From: Erysipelotrichaceae bacterium
GTDB taxonomy: Bacteria; Bacillota_I; Bacilli_A; Erysipelotrichales; Erysipelotrichaceae
Length of the DNA stretch: 7,780 bases
Assembly: GCA_003446295.1 (NCBI GenBank)
Contig: DMBB01000250.1
Coordinates: forward strand, 1-7,780
Reading direction: 5' to 3'
Shown piece after piece: positions 1 to 6,099 of the stretch. Position 1 is the first letter of the stretch. Each line of letters begins with the position of its first letter. The notes beneath the pieces were generated by a model. The model was not told the DNA's origin. It saw only the letters and a list, made by a program, of their open reading frames with translations, and did no database searches. Position numbers and translations under genes: made by a program.

Positions 1-531
1 CCGGAAACCTCCTATGGCTACGCAGATAAAAACTGGGGCTGTGATTTCACGACCCCATGGGTATGGCTTTCTTCCAATCATCTGTTCAGCAGAAAAAGGA
101 ATGAATGGCTCGGAAACAGCGTCTTTGACATCGGCGGAGGCAGACCGAAGGTCTTCCATGTACCGCTGGACAGAAGACTGCTGGGCGTCTTCTGGTATGA
201 AGGAGAAGAATTTGACTTCAACTTCTCCAAGCTTCATCTGGTCGTCAGAACACAGTTCTCCTTTGACGAGGATGAGGAAGCTGTGCACTGGCATATCCGT
301 CAGGAAAATATCCATGCGGTCATGGAAACGGAGATCACCTGTCAGAAAAAGGATATGCTGTGGATCAATTATGAAGCTCCGAACGGTATAAAGCACTTCC
401 ACAGACTCTGGAACGGCGGCAACGGAAAAGGTACGGTCAGACTGTACAGGAAAACGATCAGCGGTACAGAACTGATCGATGAAGTCGACGCATACAATGT
501 CGGATGTGAATACGGCGAATATGATGAGTAA
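1..531 (+). CDS. Tocopherol cyclase-like family protein, C-terminal part (5' end outside window)
   Basis: The reading frame is open from the first base to a TAA at 529-531 and gives 176 residues with no start in view, so the N-terminal part lies to the left. The first 60 or so residues carry the pattern I associate with the bacterial tocopherol-cyclase-like family (Pfam PF14249): a YADKNWG stretch, then TPWVWLSSNHL, then FDIGGGRPKVF. The rest is beta-rich with many aromatic residues (GVFWYEGEEFDFNFSKL, WINYEAPNG), which fits a lipocalin-like or beta-barrel fold. Plant and cyanobacterial relatives cyclise tocopherol precursors. A Bacillota anaerobe is not expected to make tocopherol, so the substrate here is unknown, probably a small hydrophobic molecule. 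It is the only rightward gene in the window and converges on the esterase gene. I am fairly sure of the family and unsure of any activity. A general lipocalin-like protein is the alternative. Confidence 0.75.
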   Translation, partial: PETSYGYADKNWGCDFTTPWVWLSSNHLFSRKRNEWLGNSVFDIGGGRPKVFHVPLDRRLLGVFWYEGEEFDFNFSKLHLVVRTQFSFDEDEEAVHWHIRQENIHAVMETEITCQKKDMLWINYEAPNGIKHFHRLWNGGNGKGTVRLYRKTISGTELIDEVDAYNVGCEYGEYDE

Positions 532-560
532 ACGGTCCCGAAACAGGACCGTTTATTGTT
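530..560 (+). terminator. Rho-independent terminator between convergent genes
   Basis: A perfect 9-bp stem (530-538 pairing with 546-554, arm AAACGGTCC) encloses a 7-base loop and is followed on the plus strand by TTTATTGTT. The stem begins inside the TAA stop codon of the tocopherol-cyclase-like gene. Read leftward, the same stem follows the stop of the esterase gene but has only a short T run, so it may end both transcripts, though it is better suited to the rightward one. Confidence 0.75.
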
Positions 561-1716
561 ATTTCAGCAGTTCGCTGTCAACAGCGTATGCCATTGCTTT
601 ATATCCTTCTTCCGATGGATGCAGGTGATCGCCTGAATCATATCCCTGGGCAAATGCCGGGGTATGTTCAGGATCACGGATCGCTAGATCAAAGTCAACG
701 CATCCGTCCAGCAGGTCTGTTGTTCTCAGCCAGTCATTGAAGGCATTTTTCAGGTCTTCACGGAACGGTTCATATGTTCTCCATCCGAAGATCGGGATCA
801 GTGTGCCGCCCCATACCTTCATGCCGAGTTTTCTCGCATAGTCAATGTAGATCCTGGTAAAGCCCTCTTCCATCTCTTCTGCTGTCGGCAGATCACTCCA
901 GGGACGGAACGGATTGACATCAGTCCCTACCGGATGAATGATGTCGTTAATGCCATGCTGTATCAGTACAGCATCAGCTCCGGCGGTATTCATTTCGATC
1001 GGGAACCGTGTTTCTCCCTTCAGACCGTATGCAGCATATGTTATGTTGTCGTACTGCCTGAGGATCCTGGTTCCGCTGACCGCTCTTCTGATGATCGATA
1101 CGTTTCTGTATCCTTCTTCCCATGCCCTGATCGTCAGATAGTCAGGCCATGACTGGGCTGTTATGGAATCCCCGTAGCAGATCAGCGCATGGTTCTTTTC
1201 TTCTGTCAGAATATCCACCGTATTCAGAAAATAGAACCAGTTCGTTTTCCTTGTCAGATCCATCGGGAGTTCCCTGTCATTCATGAAGTTTCCGTAAGAG
1301 TAAAACCCTTTGGAAAGCGGTCCGGTGATCAGTACGCCAGCGTTCATCTGGTTGTATCCTTCCATGAACAGGGATACGCTGATCGTTTCTCCTGCTGTTA
1401 TGTCAAATGCCACCTCATCACTGACTGCTTCTTCCTTCGGTTCCAGAACAATGCATGCACTGCCCTTTACTGTTACCTGCTTCAGTGTATCCGGATCGAT
1501 TTCCTTGTCAGACAAAGAACGGGCAATATTGGCATAGAATCTGACCGGTTCCGTACCTGTCAGGTTTGAGAAATGCAGTCTTAATGCACACCCGTCAAAT
1601 ACCATCCTCAGCGGATAACGAAGTGTCAGATCCTTCGCATAAATACAATCCGTCTGATTTCTGATCGATGTCGCGTTTCCCCAGCATGCGACCCATTTTG
1701 TATATTCACTGTTCAT
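559..1716 (-). CDS. SGNH/GDSL-type esterase with N-terminal beta domain
   Basis: This 385-residue protein has all the SGNH-hydrolase blocks in its C-terminal half. Block I is CYGDSIT with nucleophile Ser184, block II is AVSGTR with Gly215, block III is HGIND with Gly255 and Asn257, and block V is DHLHP with Asp363 and His366. It therefore probably hydrolyses an ester, perhaps an acetyl group on a sugar or glycan, but the substrate cannot be read from sequence. Residues 1 to about 165 look beta-rich (LRLHFSNLTG, ETISVSLFMEG) and resemble the accessory beta domain found before the catalytic domain in some carbohydrate-directed SGNH esterases. No signal peptide or membrane segment is visible, so it should act in the cytoplasm on an imported substrate. 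The start is supported by GGAGGT placed 5 bases upstream of the ATG. It has its own promoter and is isolated from telA by a terminator, so it is probably transcribed alone. Confidence 0.88.
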   Translation of the reverse strand: MNSEYTKWVACWGNATSIRNQTDCIYAKDLTLRYPLRMVFDGCALRLHFSNLTGTEPVRFYANIARSLSDKEIDPDTLKQVTVKGSACIVLEPKEEAVSDEVAFDITAGETISVSLFMEGYNQMNAGVLITGPLSKGFYSYGNFMNDRELPMDLTRKTNWFYFLNTVDILTEEKNHALICYGDSITAQSWPDYLTIRAWEEGYRNVSIIRRAVSGTRILRQYDNITYAAYGLKGETRFPIEMNTAGADAVLIQHGINDIIHPVGTDVNPFRPWSDLPTAEEMEEGFTRIYIDYARKLGMKVWGGTLIPIFGWRTYEPFREDLKNAFNDWLRTTDLLDGCVDFDLAIRDPEHTPAFAQGYDSGDHLHPSEEGYKAMAYAVDSELLK

Positions 1717-1721
1717 TGCCG

Positions 1722-1749
1722 ACCTCCAAAAGCTACAGAAAACAGTATA
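1722..1749 (-). promoter_or_regulatory. Promoter -10 element and Shine-Dalgarno site of the SGNH esterase gene
   Basis: On the minus strand a TATACT -10 hexamer lies at 1744-1749 and a perfect GGAGGT ribosome binding site at 1722-1727, 5 bases before the ATG. No good -35 hexamer is seen at 16-18 bases. The 11-base string GTTATACTGTT around the -10 is identical to that in front of the TelA gene. Confidence 0.45.
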
Positions 1750-1780
1750 ACTTATTTTCCTGCCGATTCATTTGTCTGGT

Positions 1781-1811
1781 AAAAAAAAGATCAGGGTTTT
1801 GAATACCCTGA
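1781..1811 (-). terminator. Rho-independent terminator of the TelA-family gene
   Basis: Read leftward, a 7-bp stem (1805-1811 pairing with 1791-1797, arm TCAGGGT) with a 7-base loop is followed closely by eight T residues (complement of 1781-1788). It sits 16 bases after the stop codon of the TelA gene and separates it from the esterase gene. Confidence 0.88.
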
Positions 1812-1827
1812 CCTTCTGATCGGATGA

Positions 1828-3012
1828 TTATTTCCTGTTTTTGACATCCATCTGGTAATTGACTTCCAGGAGCTTGTCTGCCAGCTGAGCCTCGATCCTT
1901 GCGAGTTCCTGTTCAGCCGCAACACGTTTTTCGTGTCCTTCCTTCTGGATCGTCAGCACTTCATCCAGTGTAGCGATGAGTTCCTGGTTCGTATGCTGGA
2001 GTGTTTCGATATCAACAACACCGCGCTCTGCTTCCTTGGCCGTTTCAACAGTAGCCTGGTGCAGTGTTTCAGCATTCTTCTTCAGAAGTGCGTTTGTCAT
2101 GTTGGTAACTTCACGCTCTGCTTCCATAGCTTCTTTGGAGTGGTTGATGCCCATAGCCAGAACGATCTGGTTCTTCCACAGAGGGATCGTATTGACGATC
2201 GTGCTCTGGATCTTCTCTGTCATCAGCGTGTCGTTGTTCTGGATCAGACGGATCTGCGGTGCCATCTGAATGGATACCTGGCGTGTCAGCTCCAGGTCAT
2301 ACAGTTTCTTTTCGAAACGGTCGCATGCCTGTGACAGATCGTTGGCAGCCTGTGAATCTTCAGGCAGTCCGGACTGCTTTGCCTTTTCTACCAGTGCAGG
2401 CAGTTCTGTGCTGCGTACTTCTTCCAGCTTCTTTTTGCCGGCAATGATGTACATGGACAGCTCTTTTGTATTCTGTGCATTGCGCTCGTACAGCTGATCC
2501 AGCAGTGCGATATCCTTCAGCAGGACGATCTGGTGGTCTTCCAGAACAGCAGCGATCTTATCAACGTTTGCTTCAGCCTTGTCATAACGTGCTTTCAGCT
2601 GTTCAACTTTGTTTCCACCCTTTTTGAACAGACCCATGATGCCTTTTTCTTCTTTCTGGTCTGTTGTTTTCAGTTCTGTAACCAGATTGCTCAGCAGGTC
2701 TCCTACTTCACCGAGGTCCTGTGTTCTGACATTTTTCAGAGCGCTGTCACTGAAATCAGTAACCTTTTTCTGAGCAGCAGAACCATACTGCAGGATCGTA
2801 TTTGTCTCCATGATATCGATCTTCTTGGAGAATTCATTGACGGTTCTGCGTTCCTGTTCCGTCAGTTTGGATTCATCATACTGATCCTTAACTGCCTGCT
2901 CTGTCTTTGCGGCTTCAAGAGCGGCCTGCTGTTCAGCGACCTGATTTTCAGCTTCTTCAGGTGAAAGTGTCAAAGTGATTGACTGAGACTGTGTATTGTT
3001 ATTTTCGCTCAT
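1828..3012 (-). CDS. TelA/YaaN-family protein (toxic anion resistance family)
   Basis: The 394-residue protein is recognised as TelA family (Pfam PF05816). The features seen are a conserved MGLFKKGGNKVEQL segment (about residues 126-139), LDQLYERN (171-178), and the strongest block, LTRQVSIQMAPQIRLIQNND followed by IPLWKNQIVLAMG (242-288). The chain is almost wholly charged alpha helix with heptad-like spacing and no membrane segment, so it is probably a cytoplasmic coiled-coil protein. The first 45 residues are low-complexity and rich in Gln, Glu and Ala. Family members were first linked to tellurite resistance and often sit with TerD-type or cell-envelope stress genes, but the biochemical role is unsettled. 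No ter gene is present here. The gene has its own promoter and a strong terminator and is probably monocistronic. A GAAAGG site 9 bases before the ATG supports the start. Confidence 0.93.
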   Translation of the reverse strand: MSENNNTQSQSITLTLSPEEAENQVAEQQAALEAAKTEQAVKDQYDESKLTEQERRTVNEFSKKIDIMETNTILQYGSAAQKKVTDFSDSALKNVRTQDLGEVGDLLSNLVTELKTTDQKEEKGIMGLFKKGGNKVEQLKARYDKAEANVDKIAAVLEDHQIVLLKDIALLDQLYERNAQNTKELSMYIIAGKKKLEEVRSTELPALVEKAKQSGLPEDSQAANDLSQACDRFEKKLYDLELTRQVSIQMAPQIRLIQNNDTLMTEKIQSTIVNTIPLWKNQIVLAMGINHSKEAMEAEREVTNMTNALLKKNAETLHQATVETAKEAERGVVDIETLQHTNQELIATLDEVLTIQKEGHEKRVAAEQELARIEAQLADKLLEVNYQMDVKNRK

Positions 3013-3053
3013 TGTCTTATGCCTTTCTACAGATAATCTGTTTCATCTTTAAC

Positions 3054-3062
3054 AGTATAACA
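3054..3062 (-). promoter_or_regulatory. Extended -10 promoter of the TelA-family gene
   Basis: On the minus strand TGTTATACT matches an extended -10 element (TG-N-TATACT), leaving an untranslated leader of about 35 bases before the ATG at 3012. No clear -35 hexamer is seen, which is acceptable for extended -10 promoters. An 11-base inverted repeat (GTAAA-C-TTTAC, 3066-3076) lies just upstream in the spacer and could be an operator, although it is short enough to be chance. Confidence 0.5.
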
Positions 3063-3089
3063 TACGTAAAGTTTACAGCGTGTCTGTAT

Positions 3090-4442
3090 TCATGCAATCT
3101 TATGAATCCAGTTATCCTTTTTTAACTGGATCAGTGCCCATATGGCTTTGAACAGATTACCGCTTCTGAGTACCGCATAAAGGACCGCCGGATGCCAATG
3201 GAATACAAATGCGGCAACATATCCGAACGGTATTGCGATCAGCCAGTTGGCGATCATATCCACGATCATCAGCTTCTTTGTCTGGCCGCCTGCTTTCAGG
3301 ATGCCGTTGAATACCATAAAGGTCATTGGCAGGAACAGCACGGTGCATGATGCAGCATAGCCCATCTGTTTTGTCAGGGTCAGTGTTTCCTGGGTCACCT
3401 TGTAATAGGACATCAGAATAGGCAGGAGCACCTGTACCATGGCGCTGCTGCAGACACCGAATACCACTGCTGTTTTGACAAAGCGTCTTGCGTTGACCTT
3501 TGCCTTTTCAAATTCATTGTTTCCGATCAGATTGCCGATCATGACGTTGCACGCTGTAGATGTACCGACACAGAAGCTGTTGGGGATCGTCCATGCCATA
3601 TGAACGATGGAGTTGGCTGAAATATAATACGGAGATATTCTGCCGGTGATCATTGTCTGCACGGAGGATACCAGGTTTGAAAGGATATCGATTGCAAGCA
3701 GCGGAGCAGTGATCCTGACAAAGCTCATCAGATATTCCTTGTCCAGAACAGGATCGAATTCATGGATGCGGAACTTCAAATGCGGTTCAAACCGGAACAG
3801 GTAGACAAGGGTGATGATCAGTTCGATCGCACGTGCCAGAACAGTTGCCAGGGCAGCGCCTCTGACACCCATGGCGGGCAGTCCGAAGTGACCGAAGATC
3901 AGTACCCAGTTCAGGAAAATATTCGTAAAGCATGAAAGGATCGAGTTATACAGACCGATCTTTACGGAGCGTACCGACTGCAGCATGATCACTGCTGTCT
4001 GGCTGATGCCTGTCAGCAGGAAACTGTATTTGAGAATGGACAGATAACTGACGCCCGGTTCAACAAATTCCGGGATCGATGTATAGATCCTGATGATCTG
4101 TGCAGGAAACAGTGATGTGATCACAAAGAAGATCAATGCCACAAATACAGATGCTGTCAGAACAAATGAAAACAGCTGCTTGATCTTTTTGACATTGCCC
4201 GCTCCCCAGTACTGGGACATGATGACATTGGCACCTCTTGCCATACCCATGCCTGCCACCATGACAAGCCATGTATAGGTGCCGCTGATCGATACAGCTG
4301 TGATCGCCAGTTCTCCAAGCTGGCCGACCATGATGTTGTCGATCAGGTTGACGAGCAGATTGATGATCTGCTGTATTCCTACCGGGAGCGCCAGTACAAA
4401 GACCTCCCTGATAAACTCTTTTGTCTCATTGTCGATTTTCAT
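3090..4442 (-). CDS. MATE family multidrug efflux transporter
   Basis: The 450-residue polytopic membrane protein has the usual MATE length and hydrophobic pattern of about twelve helices. It begins with LALPVGIQQIINLLVNLIDNIMVGQLG (about residues 17-43). The family's paired motifs are visible in both halves: MSQYWGAGNVKKIKQ (75-89) matches MIGNLIGNNEFEKAK (301-315). The stretch NWVLIFGHFGLPAMGVRGAALATVLAR (178-204) and FNGILKAGGQTKK (378-390) are also typical of the family. MATE proteins export organic, often cationic or phenolic, compounds using a sodium or proton gradient. The substrate and the coupling ion cannot be assigned here. An in-frame stop 10 bases before the ATG fixes this as the first possible start, but the Shine-Dalgarno site is weak. 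No convincing promoter is seen in the 112-base gap before it, although the tannase terminator there implies one. No terminator is seen before telA, so some read-through is possible. Confidence 0.95.
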   Translation of the reverse strand: MKIDNETKEFIREVFVLALPVGIQQIINLLVNLIDNIMVGQLGELAITAVSISGTYTWLVMVAGMGMARGANVIMSQYWGAGNVKKIKQLFSFVLTASVFVALIFFVITSLFPAQIIRIYTSIPEFVEPGVSYLSILKYSFLLTGISQTAVIMLQSVRSVKIGLYNSILSCFTNIFLNWVLIFGHFGLPAMGVRGAALATVLARAIELIITLVYLFRFEPHLKFRIHEFDPVLDKEYLMSFVRITAPLLAIDILSNLVSSVQTMITGRISPYYISANSIVHMAWTIPNSFCVGTSTACNVMIGNLIGNNEFEKAKVNARRFVKTAVVFGVCSSAMVQVLLPILMSYYKVTQETLTLTKQMGYAASCTVLFLPMTFMVFNGILKAGGQTKKLMIVDMIANWLIAIPFGYVAAFVFHWHPAVLYAVLRSGNLFKAIWALIQLKKDNWIHKIA

Positions 4443-4518
4443 GAGAGAATACTACCACGTATCATTCAGATTTCCGTCATGGATGCTCACGATGTCAGAA
4501 ATACCGCATATTTGTTTT

Positions 4519-4541
4519 AAAAGCTCCGCATTGTGCGGAGC
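4519..4541 (-). terminator. Rho-independent terminator of the tannase gene
   Basis: Read leftward, an 8-bp GC-rich perfect stem (4534-4541 pairing with 4523-4530, arm GCTCCGCA) with a 3-base loop is followed by TTTTAAAAC. It lies 13 bases after the stop codon of the tannase gene and separates it from the MATE gene. Confidence 0.8.
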
Positions 4542-4554
4542 CGTGAGTTTTGGA

Positions 4555-6051
4555 TCATCTTGTAATATTGCGGACCCAGAGGAAGAGATCACCTGTATCA
4601 TAGTCCCCTGCATGGCCGGTATCCCATGGAATGAAATAGTCTACAGGGATACTGTTGTTTCTCAATACGAGCGTCAGCACTGCTGATACAGCAAGTGATG
4701 TATCACGATCCAGTGCGCCGGCCCTGATCCTGAAGTTCTTGGCCTTGGTAGCTCTGGGATCTGCGATATAGTACAGCGGGTTGTACAGTTTGACCTGCTC
4801 CGGCGGTACTTTCGGCCAGCCGCTCTTATCATGCTGGTATCCGAATGATGTAAAGTGACGGTTGTCGATTCTCTGGCTTCCGTATACTTTGTTCTCCGGA
4901 GAACCGGGTTCCCCTGTCTTGTCAAACGCAGGCGTCGGCTTCATTCTTGTACGGAAATCAACAAAGGCTTCCCAGTCAAATCCAACCGGTCTGTCATTGT
5001 GGAAATCGATCCACGGATATTCCTTCATGTCGTAATCATCCAGTACAGCCTTTTCCATGGAACGGATGACCTGACGTGCGATCCAGGCACGGAATGTTCC
5101 CGTACCGTCCGGATTCAGCTGCAGTGTATTTTCACGTTCATCTCTCAGCTTCAGACTGTTGATATATGCAGGATACATTCTCGCCAGATCCCTGGACAGA
5201 TAACCCTGCTGAGTCGTCATGGTCTCTGTAACCGGTACTTTTTCCACAATTTTGGTACGGAGTTCCTCAGGCAGCTTTGAGAAGTCCGGATGACCGTTAT
5301 GGTTCAGACTTTCCAGCATTTCCTCTGTCACGCCGTTTTCCCTGGCAGCTTCTTCATTGACAACCAGCTTGTTCATATGGTATTCATTTCTGCCGCTGAA
5401 TTCCCACTCATATGCCATATCTGCATGGTCGAGATCCGTGATCGGGCAATAGCAGGATGCCGCATATACATCATCACGTTCATCACATGCCCCGATCTCT
5501 TTCAGATACGGTTCAAAATCAGGATGGTTGCCTGTAGCGCCAAGCAGAGCACTCATCGCACCGCCTGCACTCGTACCGTTTGTTATGATACGTTCTGTAT
5601 CTCCGGGGATAACATCCTTGTTGTAGCGCAGATATCTGATGGCTGCTTTCAGGTCTACCAGTGCAGCAGGCACAACGCCGATGTTGATATCAAACTCATC
5701 CTTCAGTCCGATGCCTCTGGCTGTCGGTACAACGACTACATAACCAAGATACAATGCGATCGCAGATGCTGTTACCTTGCCATGGTGGTCAATGCCGGGT
5801 CTTTGGAAATAACCGGGACGATAACCGCCGATCGTATTCGGCATAAAGATCGGAGCTGTGCGGATATCATATTTACCCGTACTGCCTTCTTCATAATATT
5901 CTTCAGGGACATAGATACTCAGTTCCTGATGTTCCGGATCAATCGGATCAGCACAGTAAACACGGTGCTCAAATGCACGGAATTTTACCTCTTTATCATC
6001 AAATACCAATGATTCGATCGAATAAGGCTCTTCTTTAAATAGGACTTCCAT
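4555..6051 (-). CDS. tanB: Subtype-B tannase (tannin acyl hydrolase), intracellular
   Basis: Tannases cleave galloyl esters such as gallotannins and methyl gallate, releasing gallic acid. The protein (498 residues from the chosen start) resembles the intracellular tannase of Lactobacillus plantarum (about 469 residues) along its length. Shared blocks include APIFMPNTIGGY, the nucleophile elbow NGTSAGGA with Ser161, CPITDLDHADMAYEW, RMKPTPAFD, and the C-terminal DRDTS and WDTGHAGDYDTGDLF. The known triad Ser163-Asp419-His451 corresponds to Ser161, Asp448 and His480. The galloyl-contacting Lys343, Glu357 and Asp421 correspond to Lys371, Glu386 and Asp450. About 30 extra residues fall between Ser161 and Lys371, in the lid domain. 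No signal peptide is seen. I start at the second of two in-frame ATGs, because GAGGG lies 6 bases before it but touches the upstream one (6055-6057). No terminator separates it from murQ, so it may share that transcript. A related feruloyl-type esterase is the less likely alternative. Confidence 0.9.
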   Translation of the reverse strand: MEVLFKEEPYSIESLVFDDKEVKFRAFEHRVYCADPIDPEHQELSIYVPEEYYEEGSTGKYDIRTAPIFMPNTIGGYRPGYFQRPGIDHHGKVTASAIALYLGYVVVVPTARGIGLKDEFDINIGVVPAALVDLKAAIRYLRYNKDVIPGDTERIITNGTSAGGAMSALLGATGNHPDFEPYLKEIGACDERDDVYAASCYCPITDLDHADMAYEWEFSGRNEYHMNKLVVNEEAARENGVTEEMLESLNHNGHPDFSKLPEELRTKIVEKVPVTETMTTQQGYLSRDLARMYPAYINSLKLRDERENTLQLNPDGTGTFRAWIARQVIRSMEKAVLDDYDMKEYPWIDFHNDRPVGFDWEAFVDFRTRMKPTPAFDKTGEPGSPENKVYGSQRIDNRHFTSFGYQHDKSGWPKVPPEQVKLYNPLYYIADPRATKAKNFRIRAGALDRDTSLAVSAVLTLVLRNNSIPVDYFIPWDTGHAGDYDTGDLFLWVRNITR

Positions 6052-6057
6052 AAGCAT

Positions 6058-6062
6058 CCCTC
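6058..6062 (-). promoter_or_regulatory. Shine-Dalgarno site that decides the tannase start
   Basis: GAGGG on the minus strand directly abuts the first in-frame ATG (6055-6057), which leaves no spacer. It stands 6 bases before the second ATG (6049-6051), a normal distance. This favours the second ATG as the real start. Confidence 0.6.
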
Positions 6063-6076
6063 ATTTCTACATAATA

Positions 6077-6082
6077 ATTATA
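6077..6082 (-). promoter_or_regulatory. Possible -10 element (TATAAT) before the tannase gene
   Basis: A perfect TATAAT on the minus strand sits in an AT-rich 40-base gap and would start transcription about 18 bases before the tannase ATG. No acceptable -35 hexamer is seen at 16-18 bases, and AT-rich gaps produce such hexamers by chance. The tannase may instead be read from the murQ transcript. Confidence 0.3.
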
Positions 6083-6099
6083 TAAGAAAGACAGCAAAA

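Noticed and set aside
14..391. Plus-strand open frame starting with an ATG near the left edge
   Set aside because: It overlaps the tocopherol-cyclase-like frame, which has coherent family motifs. The translation of this one is Ser/Arg-rich and lacks any family feature.
1789..1821. Alternative outer pairing GATCAG with CTGATC around the telA terminator
   Set aside because: It encloses the shorter terminator stem but would need a large internal loop. The 7-bp stem with the adjacent eight-T run explains the site on its own.
2533..2964. Plus-strand open frame of 143 codons with a hydrophobic, Phe-rich product
   Set aside because: It is antisense to the TelA gene. Phe and Leu runs are the expected complement of Lys- and Glu-rich coiled-coil codons.
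4443..4518. Promoter for the MATE gene (a CTGACA hexamer was considered as -35)
   Set aside because: No -10-like hexamer lies at 16-18 bases from it, so I could not support a promoter call although one is expected downstream of the tannase terminator.
5290..6012. Long plus-strand open frame of 240 codons
   Set aside because: It is exactly antisense to the tannase, whose family motifs are unambiguous. The translation shows no recognisable domain, and the frame is open because of the codon bias of the real gene.
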